Numbered from the stretch's first letter, positions 1-9,943 are shown. The stretch is DNA of 64,000 bases from Candidatus Binatota bacterium (GCA_012960245.1 DUBO01000042.1:1-64000), one strand, 5' to 3'. Notes: generated by a model not told the origin, from the sequence alone. A program made the numbers and translations.

Positions 1-63
1 GACGCCGACGCTCTTGAGCAGGACTGCGACCTGTTCGACAACAGCGCAGCTGACAACAGCTGT
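1..63 (+). repeat. Tail of Cys-rich module, copy 1
   Basis: These 21 codons are nearly identical to codons 256-276 of the next two genes and keep the DCDLFDN-x-AAD-x-SC ending. Homology to the neighbouring copies ends just after this point, around base 75, where the gene switches to unrelated sequence. This is the third tandem copy, mostly outside the window. Confidence 0.85.
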
Positions 64-2373
64 TCCGCGCTTGGCATGATCGTCAGCGATTTCGTGGGAA
101 CCGAGCCGGCCTCGAACACGCCCTGGACGGCGACCTCCTACCTGGCGCCGAACCTGGTCTACTCGGGCTGGTACCACGGTGCCGGGACCTACCCGGTCCC
201 CGGGGTAGACGATGCCTTCGGCTTCTACGTGAACGCCACCGCCACTGTCAGCACCCTGGCCGAGGCCGTGGTTGATGACGAGTACCTGGGTTTCACGCTC
301 GAGGATCCGGCGGGGACTGTCGACCTGAACGCGAAGAAGGTCAACTTCAGCATCCAGCGCTTCAGCTGGCACGCACCGAGGCGGTACTCCCTCTTCACCA
401 GCGTCGATGGATTCCAGCCCGGTGACGAGATCTTCACCTCGAGCACCATTGCCCACGGCGACCTCGGTGTCGCCGACTTCGACTTCATCCTGCCTCTGAG
501 CGGCTACGACGCGATCGCCGGGCCGGTCGAGGTCCGCCTGTACGCGCACGAGGGCAGTTACAACCACCAGACGAGCATGGTTGCCTTTGAGATCATCGAG
601 CCCGGGCCGCTCTACACCTTGAATCTCAGTGCCGGACCAGGGGGTTCGGTGACCTCCGACCCGGCGGGGACGGTGTTCGAGGCGGGGACCGTGGTCAAGC
701 TGCAGGCGACGCCGGCGGTCGAGCACTCCTTCGGGGGCTGGACGGGCGAAGTCTCGGGCCTGGGCAACCCCCGCAGCATCACCATGGGAGCCGACACCAC
801 GGTCACCGGCGTCTTCAACGTCAATCCGCCGCCGAATATGACCCTGGGGATGAACCTGGGCAGCGTCGTGGACTGGGCCACCTCGTGGGACTTTGTTGAC
901 GTGTTCCGGATGAGCCGGACCTGGCTCACGCGCAGTGTGGGCGGGAGCGAGTGGGACAGCGGGATGAGCGCAGAGATGCCGACCGACGCGAACGGCTGGC
1001 CAACGGGCCTGCCCTTCCTCGCCAGCGACGGGGCCAATCACTTGGCGCACACGCTGCTGCCCGCGCCCGAAGCGGGGGACTACACCCTGATCCTCGAAGG
1101 CGCGGGCCGTATCCGGCTCAAGGCCCAGGGCGCCGGCACCCAGGAGTTCATCCCCACCGGAGGCGGAACCTCGACCTACACCTTCACCGTGCCCCCAGGC
1201 GGGGAGGGCTACATCTACCTGGAGATGCACGACTCGTCGTCGAGCGCCGACTACATCCGCAATCTGCGCCTGATCCGGCCGGGTTTCGCCGGTGTCTATC
1301 AGAGCGATCCCTTTCACCCCCTCTTCCTGCAGCGGCTCGCGACTTTCGCCAACCTGCGCTTCATGGACTGGGGCGAGACCAACGCCTCGCCGCTGGTCTC
1401 CTGGAGCGAACGGACGACAGTGGACACCTACACCCAGACGCGCGACGAGGGGGTGGCCCTGGAGCACATGGTCGAGCTGGCGAACACTCTCGACCAGGAC
1501 CCCTGGATTTGTATCCCGCACGAGGCCGATGACGACTACGTCCGGCAGACGGCCGCCCTGTTGCGCGACAGCGTGGATCCGTCACTGAAGATCTACGTCG
1601 AGTACTCGAACGAGACCTGGAATGGAATCTTCGAGCAGACCTCATACGTGCAGGCCATGGGATCGAGCCTGGGGCTCGATCCGGACCCTTGGACGGCGGG
1701 GCAGATCTTCTGCGCCATGCGCTCGGCGCAGATCTGGGAGATCTTCGAGCAGGAGTTCGTCGACGACAGCCGGTTGGTCAAGGTGCTCGCGACGCAGTCG
1801 GCGAACCTGTCCATCACGAGCGCGCGTTTCAGCGCCCTGAACGATCCGGCGATTAATCCCGCCTACAACATGCCGGACGCCCTCGCGGTCGCGCCTTACT
1901 TCGGCCAGGTCTACACCCCGGCCGACATTCCGCCCGCCGCGCCATCCTATCCCACGCTGGACGATATTCTGGACGTGGACGCGCCCGCGATGATAGCCAC
2001 GGCGTGGGCCGACGTTGTTGCGCAGAAAGCCGTTGCCGATACGCAGGGCGCGCGGCTGGTCTGCTACGAGGGGGGGCAGCACTTCGTGGGTAGCCTCGGC
2101 GCCGAGAACGACTTGACCCTGACCGGCATCCTGCAGGCGGTCAACCGCGACCCGCGCATGTACCAGCGCTACCTCGAGTACCTCGACCTGCTTCACGACG
2201 CGGGGGTGTCGATGTTCGGCAACTTCAGCTACGTGGGGGACTGGACCAAGTGGGGCTCGTGGGGAGTGCTCGAGGACCAGGCCCAGCCCGTGGCGGACGC
2301 ACAAAAGTACCGGGCCCTGGTTGACTGGACCCCCAGCGTCCCGCGCGTGGCGACGGCCTTGAGCTGCAGGTGA
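1..2373 (+). CDS. Secreted glycoside-hydrolase-like protein, 5'-truncated by the window edge
   Basis: The reading frame is open from base 1, so the start lies outside the window. Codons 1-21 are the tail of the Cys-rich module that also opens the next two genes (DCDLFDN signature, then Cys). A beta-sandwich-like stretch follows. Next comes an InlB-B-like bacterial repeat at about residues 203-278 (GGSVTSDPAGT, GGWTG). The rest is a long region with FMDWGETNA, and YVEYSNETWNGIF at about residues 535-547. Such Y-S-N-E-x-W-N motifs occur in secreted TIM-barrel glycoside-hydrolase-like proteins, where the Glu is a catalytic candidate. The substrate is unknown. The next gene starts 54 bp downstream on the same strand. 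A secreted polysaccharide-active role is inferred from domain type and neighbours. Confidence 0.75.
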   Translation, partial: DADALEQDCDLFDNSAADNSCSALGMIVSDFVGTEPASNTPWTATSYLAPNLVYSGWYHGAGTYPVPGVDDAFGFYVNATATVSTLAEAVVDDEYLGFTLEDPAGTVDLNAKKVNFSIQRFSWHAPRRYSLFTSVDGFQPGDEIFTSSTIAHGDLGVADFDFILPLSGYDAIAGPVEVRLYAHEGSYNHQTSMVAFEIIEPGPLYTLNLSAGPGGSVTSDPAGTVFEAGTVVKLQATPAVEHSFGGWTGEVSGLGNPRSITMGADTTVTGVFNVNPPPNMTLGMNLGSVVDWATSWDFVDVFRMSRTWLTRSVGGSEWDSGMSAEMPTDANGWPTGLPFLASDGANHLAHTLLPAPEAGDYTLILEGAGRIRLKAQGAGTQEFIPTGGGTSTYTFTVPPGGEGYIYLEMHDSSSSADYIRNLRLIRPGFAGVYQSDPFHPLFLQRLATFANLRFMDWGETNASPLVSWSERTTVDTYTQTRDEGVALEHMVELANTLDQDPWICIPHEADDDYVRQTAALLRDSVDPSLKIYVEYSNETWNGIFEQTSYVQAMGSSLGLDPDPWTAGQIFCAMRSAQIWEIFEQEFVDDSRLVKVLATQSANLSITSARFSALNDPAINPAYNMPDALAVAPYFGQVYTPADIPPAAPSYPTLDDILDVDAPAMIATAWADVVAQKAVADTQGARLVCYEGGQHFVGSLGAENDLTLTGILQAVNRDPRMYQRYLEYLDLLHDAGVSMFGNFSYVGDWTKWGSWGVLEDQAQPVADAQKYRALVDWTPSVPRVATALSCR

Positions 2374-2391
2374 CCGACGGTGCATCCGGTC

Positions 2392-2427
2392 CTTCCAGTA
2401 AACTACAGGGTGTGCCACCGTGGGCGG
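2392..2427 (+). promoter_or_regulatory. Duplicated 36-bp leader, copy 1
   Basis: The 36 bases before the GTG start match the 36 bases before the next gene's GTG at all but five positions (CTTCCAGTA ... CACCGTGGGCGG). The duplication therefore includes the translation start region. No good Shine-Dalgarno is visible; GGGCGG abuts the start codon. Confidence 0.55.
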
Positions 2428-4917
2428 GTGAACAGGACCTGGACTCTATGCGCGGCCCTCCTGCTGGTCGCCGGTGCTGCCGGCGCGCAACCCCTGGGCA
2501 AATCTTCGCAGGCCTGCGTCAACGCCATGAACAAGGGCGCCGCCAAGGTTTCGTCGGCCCAGGCAAAAGATAACAGCGGTTGTATTAAGCAGGCCGCGCG
2601 CCTGGAGCCTGCCGGAACGGGCGCCGAGGCTTGCCTCGTGGCCGACCAGCGGGGCAAGATCGCGCGTGCACAGGCCAAGACCCTGGCGGGCGAGACCCGC
2701 AGCTGCGACGTCACACCCAGCTTTGCCTACAGTTCAGGCCAGCTGGTCAACGCGGCCGCCGCGCGTGAAACGATGGCGCTGATACACGACGTGTACGGCC
2801 AGGACCTGGACGCGGCCGTCGTGGGCAAGGACGCGGACCGCAACGGGGCCACCTGCCAGTTGAGCGCCGCCAAGGGATCGGCCAAGTTGCTGGCGGCTGT
2901 TTCTCGCGAGTTCGTTGATACCAAGAAGAAAGGTCTGCGCGATGAGATTTTTGCGGACGCGGCCTCGCTGCAGCAGGCCTGCTTTGACGCGATCAACAAT
3001 GACCAACGCGGCAAGATCGCCCGCGCCGAGCAGAAGCTCGCCTCGCTGCTTGAAAAAAAGTGCGTGGCCCGTGGGGTCGACCTGGCGGCGGTCCTGGCTG
3101 GACAGTGCGCCGGCGAAGCCTCTGCCGGCTCTTCGGCGGCGGCTGACTGCGTCGAGGCGAGGGTACGTTGCCGCGCTTGCCGCCTGTTCAACGACGCCGA
3201 CGCTCTTGAGCAGGACTGCGACCTGTTCGACAACAGCGCAGCCGACAAAAGCTGCCCCGCCTGTGGCGACGGCGTGGTCGATCCCGGCGAAGAATGCGAG
3301 CGCAATCCGGACGGGGAGTGGGGCGTGCCTGAGTTTACCCTTACTATCCCTGCGCCGCCCCTGGGGCAGGGTGCATACCTGGTCGACATCCAGGCATCGT
3401 ATCCAGCCGTCGACTGGAGCACGCTCGACCGCCTTTACCTCGAAGGGGGTGAATACAAGTTTCTTCGTATAGGGAACCTCCCGGTGCGTTCGGCCGACCG
3501 ACCGTTGATCATCACCAACGTCAACGGGCGGGTCCGCGTGGGTGGCCAGGGACACTATTACCTGCTCTCTCTCAGCGGCGGGTCCAACTGGGTCTTGACG
3601 GGCAAGTACGACCCGGTATCCCTGACAGGGGATGCCGCGTTCCCTGGACACAGGGAAAACAACTACGCCAATACCCGTGGAACCTACGGAATCCTCGTCG
3701 ACGACGATTTTTATTTGTTCGGATCTGGGTTCTCAGGGGTCTCAGTAGGGAGCCAGGTACCGGTCGGCATCGTGAATCCGCCGACCAGTGACTACGAGCT
3801 TTCGTTTATCGAGATCCGCGAAGTGGGCTTTGCCGGCATGACCCTCAAGACTGACGACGGTACAGTACCGATGAACAACGTCTACGTTCACGACAACTAT
3901 ATCCACGACACCGGGAGCGAAGGGCTGTACATCGGCAGCACCCAGACGGCTCCGCAACATTCCTTCAACAACCTGCACATCGAAAACAACCGGATTCTGC
4001 GCACCGGGACCGAGGCCCTGCAGGTCGGGCAGCTTGGCGATGGCTGCAAGATCAATAACAACGTGTTCGCGCTCGCGGCCATTGACTGGAAGGACTCCTT
4101 CCAGGCCTTTCAGGACAGCACCAGCCAGATGGATGTGCGCTACGGCCAGAGCTCCATACACGACAACGTGTTCATCGGCGCGGCGAACACGCTGATCGGC
4201 TTCTTCGGTCAGGAAAGTGGAGACGTGCACGCACCCGGTGACGGCATGACGATCCACGACAATTTCTACAGCTCGTTTCGTTTCCTTGGGGCCTTCATGG
4301 GAGGCGACGCCGACGGGGTATCCGCGTACCAGGTCGAGCGAAACGTATTCCGGCAGTTCGACTTCCAACGCGACGAGATCTACGCGGGCAGCGTGCACCC
4401 GGGCCATCTGATCCGCGTGCACGCGACACAAACCAACCCGATCACGCTGCTAGACAACGTTTTTGACGAGCCCAGCCTCGAACTGGTCAACGGCCTGGGT
4501 GGAGCGCTCAACGGCACGGTGGGAAACATTACGGCCAGCGGCAACAGCCGTGGGACCGTCGACCCAGTCACGTTCAACGACTTTATGGGCTTGCCAGCCG
4601 ACGTTGACTACTTGCTGATCGAGCGTTGGAGCGCGACCTCGAGCAGGGCAGGAGGAGTGCCCACGATCTACAACACGGGTGACTACGTCATGCACGAGGG
4701 GAACTTCTATTTGTGTGTCGAAGCAGGCACCCACTCGGGCAAGGAGCCGACGACCAATCCGACCACGTGGCAGCTGTTGCCGTTACCGGGCGACGATGTT
4801 CGGTTGGCCCCCGGCTCGGCTCATACGGGCCTCGGATTGCTCGACACCGTGCCAGTGGGCAAGAAACACTTGCGCGCCGGGAGCAGTGGCAAGGAGTTTT
4901 TTCCGGCTTTTCGATAA
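2428..4917 (+). CDS. Secreted right-handed beta-helix protein with N-terminal Cys-rich module
   Basis: I chose GTG 2428 because it aligns codon for codon with the GTG start of the next gene. An in-frame ATG at 2380 would add 16 uncharged-poor residues before the signal peptide. The product has 829 residues. Residues 1-20 form a signal peptide ending AGA. Residues 24-276 are the shared Cys-rich module, followed by a single degenerate Myxo-type motif (CGDGVVDPGEEC). Residues about 455-720 show parallel beta-helix rungs with recurring N-N and H-D-N turns (VHDNYIHDTGSEG, IENNRIL). Residues about 744-782 (GDYVMHEGNFYLC ... W) resemble a chitin-type CBM5/12. Beta-helix folds of this kind are common in polysaccharide lyases and related enzymes. 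Catalytic residues cannot be assigned. A role in binding or cutting an extracellular polysaccharide is inferred. Confidence 0.75.
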   Translation: MNRTWTLCAALLLVAGAAGAQPLGKSSQACVNAMNKGAAKVSSAQAKDNSGCIKQAARLEPAGTGAEACLVADQRGKIARAQAKTLAGETRSCDVTPSFAYSSGQLVNAAAARETMALIHDVYGQDLDAAVVGKDADRNGATCQLSAAKGSAKLLAAVSREFVDTKKKGLRDEIFADAASLQQACFDAINNDQRGKIARAEQKLASLLEKKCVARGVDLAAVLAGQCAGEASAGSSAAADCVEARVRCRACRLFNDADALEQDCDLFDNSAADKSCPACGDGVVDPGEECERNPDGEWGVPEFTLTIPAPPLGQGAYLVDIQASYPAVDWSTLDRLYLEGGEYKFLRIGNLPVRSADRPLIITNVNGRVRVGGQGHYYLLSLSGGSNWVLTGKYDPVSLTGDAAFPGHRENNYANTRGTYGILVDDDFYLFGSGFSGVSVGSQVPVGIVNPPTSDYELSFIEIREVGFAGMTLKTDDGTVPMNNVYVHDNYIHDTGSEGLYIGSTQTAPQHSFNNLHIENNRILRTGTEALQVGQLGDGCKINNNVFALAAIDWKDSFQAFQDSTSQMDVRYGQSSIHDNVFIGAANTLIGFFGQESGDVHAPGDGMTIHDNFYSSFRFLGAFMGGDADGVSAYQVERNVFRQFDFQRDEIYAGSVHPGHLIRVHATQTNPITLLDNVFDEPSLELVNGLGGALNGTVGNITASGNSRGTVDPVTFNDFMGLPADVDYLLIERWSATSSRAGGVPTIYNTGDYVMHEGNFYLCVEAGTHSGKEPTTNPTTWQLLPLPGDDVRLAPGSAHTGLGLLDTVPVGKKHLRAGSSGKEFFPAFR
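2497..3255 (+). repeat. Cys-rich module, copy 2
   Basis: This segment encodes three Cys-bracketed units, each Cys - linker - GK or AK [VI]xxA[QRE]xK - linker - Cys. A final CRxC ... DCDxFDN ... SC segment closes it. It aligns without gaps to 5069-5827 in the next gene; I count about 25 amino-acid differences over roughly 280 codons by eye. Confidence 0.8.
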
Positions 4918-4963
4918 ACGCACGGTGTACTCCCTCCCCGGACGAGCGATGGTAAAAACCGGG

Positions 4964-4999
4964 CTTCCAGTAGACCACGGGGCGTGACACCGTGGGCGG
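4964..4999 (+). promoter_or_regulatory. Duplicated 36-bp leader, copy 2
   Basis: Second copy of the leader at 2392-2427, same length with five substitutions. An in-frame TGA at 4985 lies 15 bases before the GTG. GTG 5000 is therefore the first possible start in this frame, which also fixes the start of the preceding paralogue. Confidence 0.55.
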
Positions 5000-7900
5000 G
5001 TGACCAGAACCTGGACTCTCTGCGTGGCCCTTCTGCTGGTGGCTGGCGTCGCCGGCGCGCAACCCCTGGACAAACCTTCGCAGGCCTGCGTCAACGCCAT
5101 GAACAAGGGCGCGGCCAAGGTCTCGTCGGCCCAGGCAAAAGAGAACACCGGTTGTATTAAGCAGGCCTCGCGGCAGGAGCCTGCCGGCACGGGTGCCGAG
5201 GCTTGTCTCGTGGCCGACCAGCGCGGCAAGATCGCAAGAGCCCACGCCAAGACCCTGGCGGGCGAGACCCGTAGCTGCGACGTTACACCCAGCTTTGCCT
5301 ACAGTTCAGGCCAGCTGGTCAACGAGGCCGCCGCGCGTGAGACGACCGCGCTGGTACACGACGTTTACGGCCAGGACCTGGACGCTGCCGTGGTGGGCAA
5401 AGACGGGGATCGCAACGGGGCCGGCTGCCAGTTGAGCGGCGCCAAGGGCTCGGCAAAGTTGCTGTCGGCCGTTTTGCGGGAGTTCGTTGATACCAAGAAA
5501 AAAGGCCTGCGCGATGAGAGTTTTGCTGACGCGGGCTCGCTGCAGCAGGCCTGCTTCGACGCGATCAACAATGACCAACGCGGCAAGATCGCCCGCGCCG
5601 AGCAGAAGCTTGCCTCGCTGTTTGAGAAGAAGTGCGTAGCCCGTGGGGTCGACCTGGCTGCGGTCCTGGCAGGACAGTGCGCCGGCGAAGCCTCTGCCGG
5701 CTCTTCGGCGGCGGCTGACTGCGTCGAGGCGAGGGTGCGTTGCCGCGCTTGCCGCCTGTTCAACGATGCCGATGTTCTTGAGCAGGACTGCGACCTGTTC
5801 GACAACGGCGCGGCCGACAACAGCTGTCCTGCCTGTGGCAACGGCGTGGTGGAGGCCGGCGAAGAATGCGACGACGGCGTCGAGACTGCCACCTGCTACG
5901 CTGACTGCACGGCGACCGCCTGCCCCGACGGCACTTGCGGCCTTGGCGAGGATTGCGGCAACTGCGCGACCGACTGCGGTTCGTGTTGTGGCAACGGCAG
6001 CTGCGACAGCGGGCTGGGCGAAGACTACGTGAGTTGCCCGTCGGAATGCGATGCCCCGGGTAACTGCGACGTTGCTACCCCCTGGCAGGACATAGCACCC
6101 AGCCTGCTGGGCATAACCGACCTGTTGCCGTCGCTGCCCGACACGGCGCTGTCGGTTAGCTGGCCCGACCCGCTTCCGACTTTTCTCTCCGACACGCTTG
6201 CGCCCGTTGATCCACCGGTGGGTTGGACGCCCGATGATTCCACCTGCGACGTGTCGGTAAGCTGGGACGTCGATCGCGTCGAGGCGGGCCCCATCAAGGA
6301 CTACGCCGGCGATCCTCACTGCCGTGTCACTCTCACCGACCACCCCACCAACGGCAACGCTCTTTTCTTCGCTAATCGCTGGCCCACGGGCAGCATACAC
6401 ATACCCATTTCGGGCGATCCGACCTGGGCGCAGTTTCGCTTTCCGCTACCGCCCGCGCACCGGGCGGTGCGCCTCAACTACAGGATCGCCTGGGCGCGCC
6501 TGTTCGGCAGCCAGCCCGATCCATGCCACGCCGACGACACCGACGAGCTGGGCAACTGCATTCCCAAGTACAAGGAGGCCGCCGAGGATTGGAGCGAGAA
6601 TGTTCCACCCGGCCTGTTCCTGTTGTGGGGCAAGGCGGGCAACTGCCAGGGCTATGTGATTACCGGGCCCCACGATCCGGCGGCGGAAGTTTCTTACTCG
6701 GGAGCCCAAACTTACAGCGTAGACGTGCCTGAATCCTTGCAGACAGTAGACGAACTGGTGGTGGCGGCGTTCATATACCGCCAGTACCCCGGCGGGTGTG
6801 ACGGGGCCAACTGCCTGTCGGGACGCTTCGTGTACAACAGCATGGCAATACAGGATCTCACGCTGGACACCGAGGAAATCTTTAATCCTCCCTCGCTACC
6901 GGCCCTCGACCATCCGAGGTTGTTCGGGGCGAACGAGCAGTGGCTGGCCGGGCAGGAAGTATTTAACAACCTGCCCTGTTACTACGCGCCGGTTTACGAG
7001 GAAGGCGCGGGCTGGGGCTCGGTAACAAACATCCGTAATATGTGGGACGTCTATACCCGGGGCGGCAAGGTCTGCAACGGCGAGGACCCCGTGCTCATCG
7101 AAGACCATCCCGACGCGGCTCCTTACCTGGACGGTACGGCTGCGGGTAACTGGAACGAGGACCGAGCTATCCGCGTGCTGCACCTGCTGCGCCGCGTGCG
7201 CGCCTGCCACGAGCAGGGTGGCGGTGGCTGCCAGTTTTCGCTGGCTGATATCGACGCGCTGGTGGCACAGTTCATAGCCGTGGAGATCGCCCGTTTCGGT
7301 GACTGGACCTGGGAGAACCAGAGCCTGGTGTTCGACCTGGGGACGCTACCGCCCATGCGCTACTGGTCTATATTTGCCGATACCCTGTGGGATGACCTGT
7401 CGCAGGCCGACCACGACATCATAGCCACCGAGATGGGCAGCCGTATCGATGTCTTTCTGCAGCACGCCGAAAACCACCACTGGGCGTTGTACAACGGCAA
7501 CAACTGGACGCCGGTGTTGTCGCTGGCCGCCATGTACTGGGCGATTACCTATTACCACGAGGACCCCCGTGCACCGCAGGTGGCGCTGACCGCGCTCGGG
7601 GTTTTGTGGCTGCACCGTGATTTTTACCTGGCCGACGGCGCTTACAAAGAAGGGTTGATGATGTACACGCACGTGTCCTTCGACAACCTGCGGCAGATCA
7701 ACATGCTGTCGCGCGCTACTTTCGGCGAGTCCATCGACAGCGTACGCTGGGACCGTATGCCCGCAGTGAGTCAGTGGGCGCTGGAGTTCCTGGCACCCGA
7801 CGGCCTGACGGTGGACTACGGTGACTCCTGGGCCAAGCGCGGTTGGTCGACCTTCATGCCCCTGTACATGGCCATGGCGTCGGAGCTGATCGGGCAGGGG

Positions 7901-9085
7901 CCGGCGACCGTCGATCCCTGCACGGCGCGGGCTTATTTCAACAATCGCTGGTTCGACTGGGGCCTGCGCAATCCCTTTACTATTGATGCTTCGCTTGCGC
8001 GTGACTGGGTGGCCTTGGTCGAACAGTGCTCCGCGGCTGCGCTGGCCGGTACCCAGGTGACCGTGCTTGAGGAAGGCGGCTGGGGCAACATCCGCGTGGG
8101 CCTGCCCGGTTCTACGGTCACGGCGACGCTGGGCGATGTTGAACAACGCTACGAGCAGGCTGACCAGACCTTCTTGTCTGTAAGCGCCATCCCCAACACC
8201 TTCCCGCACACCGAGCTCGATTTCGGCAGCCTTGTATGGGTGGCTTACGGCACGCGACTTCTGGCTGACCTTGGTTACGGCTCGATTGATATCGGCTACG
8301 GGATTCCACCCGACTATGCTCCTGACAACAACCCCACCGGGCACAATACCCTGGTGGTACCCGGGGCCCTGTGGGACGGCGACCCGTCGACCAACACCAG
8401 CCAGGTAGAAGACACGCCGGGCATCATAGAGAGCCTCACCGTTTCTGGCATCGAGCTGCTGCACCTCGACGGTGACGCGGTTTATGGGCGTGATGACCTG
8501 GACGATGGATGGCTCGATACCTTTGACCGTTGGCTGCTGCCGCTCGATGGTGGGCACTTCATAGTCGCCGATGGCTTCCGGGTTAGAGCTGACCGGCCCG
8601 ACAGCAGCGTGCAGGAGTACTGGCACACTTACGACATGCTCACGCCGCCGGCCGCGGTAGACTGCCACTACACCAGCCAGCACGTGGAGATTAGCTTGCC
8701 CGACCCCGGCCGCCTGCACCTGCTGCCGGTCTGCAGTTCGCTCGACCGCTATGGCGCGGCCGAGAGCGCGGGGGAAATTGTCGGGGCCTCGCTCGCCGCC
8801 GGCGGTTTCGTAGTGGATGCCCCCTTCGAGTTTCTCAACCGCCTTGGCGGTACCGAGCGCAGGGGCCGCGCGCGCTGGGTTCCCGACCAGGCGCTAGGCT
8901 CCGACCTGCGGGTATTCCTGCTGCTGGCTGCGCCGTCGGAAGGCGCGCTTCCGGCCGCCACGATCACCCAGGATCCCTGCGCGGCTGACAGTTGCTTCCA
9001 GGTCAGTATCGGGGCCGACACCTGGGAGCTATCCTTCTCGGGCCAGGACGGGGTCTACTACCTGCTCAGTGTCGTCCAGCAGTGA
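5000..9085 (+). CDS. Secreted heparinase II/III-like polysaccharide lyase with Cys-rich module
   Basis: The product has 1361 residues. A signal peptide (ends AGA) is followed by the shared Cys-rich module (24-276). Myxococcus-type Cys-rich repeats follow (about 278-350; CGNGVVEAGEECDDG, then CGNGSCD). A beta-sandwich-like region spans about 350-620. From about 635 the protein resembles the heparinase II/III or alginate-lyase superfamily. It has an alpha-helical toroid with YNGNNWTPV (about 830) and YKEGLMMYTHVSFDN. A C-terminal beta-sheet part contains GHNTLVV (about 1114) and a GGHFIVADG strand. These motifs match the family's N-N-W and H-N-T signatures, so cleavage of a uronic-acid-containing polysaccharide is the likely role, but the substrate is not predictable. 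The gene ends convergently with phzF. Confidence 0.8.
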   Translation: MTRTWTLCVALLLVAGVAGAQPLDKPSQACVNAMNKGAAKVSSAQAKENTGCIKQASRQEPAGTGAEACLVADQRGKIARAHAKTLAGETRSCDVTPSFAYSSGQLVNEAAARETTALVHDVYGQDLDAAVVGKDGDRNGAGCQLSGAKGSAKLLSAVLREFVDTKKKGLRDESFADAGSLQQACFDAINNDQRGKIARAEQKLASLFEKKCVARGVDLAAVLAGQCAGEASAGSSAAADCVEARVRCRACRLFNDADVLEQDCDLFDNGAADNSCPACGNGVVEAGEECDDGVETATCYADCTATACPDGTCGLGEDCGNCATDCGSCCGNGSCDSGLGEDYVSCPSECDAPGNCDVATPWQDIAPSLLGITDLLPSLPDTALSVSWPDPLPTFLSDTLAPVDPPVGWTPDDSTCDVSVSWDVDRVEAGPIKDYAGDPHCRVTLTDHPTNGNALFFANRWPTGSIHIPISGDPTWAQFRFPLPPAHRAVRLNYRIAWARLFGSQPDPCHADDTDELGNCIPKYKEAAEDWSENVPPGLFLLWGKAGNCQGYVITGPHDPAAEVSYSGAQTYSVDVPESLQTVDELVVAAFIYRQYPGGCDGANCLSGRFVYNSMAIQDLTLDTEEIFNPPSLPALDHPRLFGANEQWLAGQEVFNNLPCYYAPVYEEGAGWGSVTNIRNMWDVYTRGGKVCNGEDPVLIEDHPDAAPYLDGTAAGNWNEDRAIRVLHLLRRVRACHEQGGGGCQFSLADIDALVAQFIAVEIARFGDWTWENQSLVFDLGTLPPMRYWSIFADTLWDDLSQADHDIIATEMGSRIDVFLQHAENHHWALYNGNNWTPVLSLAAMYWAITYYHEDPRAPQVALTALGVLWLHRDFYLADGAYKEGLMMYTHVSFDNLRQINMLSRATFGESIDSVRWDRMPAVSQWALEFLAPDGLTVDYGDSWAKRGWSTFMPLYMAMASELIGQGPATVDPCTARAYFNNRWFDWGLRNPFTIDASLARDWVALVEQCSAAALAGTQVTVLEEGGWGNIRVGLPGSTVTATLGDVEQRYEQADQTFLSVSAIPNTFPHTELDFGSLVWVAYGTRLLADLGYGSIDIGYGIPPDYAPDNNPTGHNTLVVPGALWDGDPSTNTSQVEDTPGIIESLTVSGIELLHLDGDAVYGRDDLDDGWLDTFDRWLLPLDGGHFIVADGFRVRADRPDSSVQEYWHTYDMLTPPAAVDCHYTSQHVEISLPDPGRLHLLPVCSSLDRYGAAESAGEIVGASLAAGGFVVDAPFEFLNRLGGTERRGRARWVPDQALGSDLRVFLLLAAPSEGALPAATITQDPCAADSCFQVSIGADTWELSFSGQDGVYYLLSVVQQ
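5069..5827 (+). repeat. Cys-rich module, copy 3
   Basis: Near-identical to copy 2 at the same codon offsets from the start. The same three Cys-bracketed basic units and DCDLFDN ending are present. After the module this gene carries full Myxo-type repeats, whereas copy 2 carries only a fragment and copy 1 none. Confidence 0.8.
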
Positions 9086-9148
9086 CCGTCGGGGTGTGAA
9101 GCCGGCACTGCTGACGGGGCGGCTTGGAACACCACGGCGATGCGGTGC

Positions 9149-9940
9149 TCAGACTTCGACTTCAATGGTGTCGCGAAGGCTGTAATGCCCGCTGACCGCC
9201 ACGTGGTCCACGAGCGTGTGGCAGAGTAGACGTGCTCCCCGTTCGGATAACTGGAGTACGACCACCTTGTCTTTGCCGTGCAGGCTGAGCCACATCGGGC
9301 CCAGCACCGAGCAGGACGAGCCGGTGGCAGGGTCCTCGGGTATACCCATGGCGGGTGCGAAGAATCGGGATTCGATATCGCAGCCGTCGCCGGGAGCGCA
9401 GACTATTACTTGGGCCTTGTCCAGTCCGGCCAGCGCTTTCATGTCGGGCTCAAGCCGTGCTATCTCGCCGGGCCTGTCAAACAGGCCCACGTAGTGGGTA
9501 TCCGTAACCAGCACCGTGGTCGGGATGGCTCCCAGTGCGCCGGCCAGTTGTCCGTCATCGTCTGCAGGTTGGCATGTAAGCGCCGGCAGAATTATTTCAA
9601 TCGATTCTTCGCCAAGCGGTCGAGCCTCCAGGCGACCGCTTCGGGTGTGAAAAGCCAGGCTGTGGATCGCCTTGCCCGCTTGGTCCAATAGCACCGCGGC
9701 GGTGGCCAGTGTCGCGTGTCCGCACAGGTCGACCTCGCAGGTGGGGGTAAACCACCGTAGGTCGTGGTCGCCGTCTTTGCGGGGGACTGCGAAGGCGGTT
9801 TCAGGCAGGTTCATATGAGCGGCGATGGCCTGCATCGCCTTATCGGGCAAGGGAGTATCGGGCAGGCATACCCCGGCCGGGTTGCCTCGCAGCCGCGGCT
9901 GATCGTCGAAGGCGTCTACCGTTGTTACGGGGACGTTCAC
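9149..9940 (-). CDS. PhzF-family isomerase-like protein
   Basis: The product has 263 residues, the usual length of the PhzF (phenazine biosynthesis-like) family with its two diaminopimelate-epimerase-like halves. The N-terminal TVDAFDDQP-RGNPAGVC motif and LPETAF with catalytic-type Glu47 are present. So is the second-half DPATGSSCSVLGP motif. Family members act on varied substrates and no phenazine genes are nearby, so the reaction is unknown. It starts 3 bp after the stop of the DUF2269 gene, so the two are probably co-transcribed. Confidence 0.88.
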   Translation of the reverse strand: MNVPVTTVDAFDDQPRLRGNPAGVCLPDTPLPDKAMQAIAAHMNLPETAFAVPRKDGDHDLRWFTPTCEVDLCGHATLATAAVLLDQAGKAIHSLAFHTRSGRLEARPLGEESIEIILPALTCQPADDDGQLAGALGAIPTTVLVTDTHYVGLFDRPGEIARLEPDMKALAGLDKAQVIVCAPGDGCDIESRFFAPAMGIPEDPATGSSCSVLGPMWLSLHGKDKVVVLQLSERGARLLCHTLVDHVAVSGHYSLRDTIEVEV

Positions 9941-9943
9941 TGT

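Noticed and set aside
2380-2427. ATG 2380 as the start of the beta-helix protein
   Set aside because: The paralogous gene has an in-frame stop 15 bases before its GTG, so the duplicated family starts at the GTG; ATG 2380 would put 16 extra residues before a normal signal peptide.
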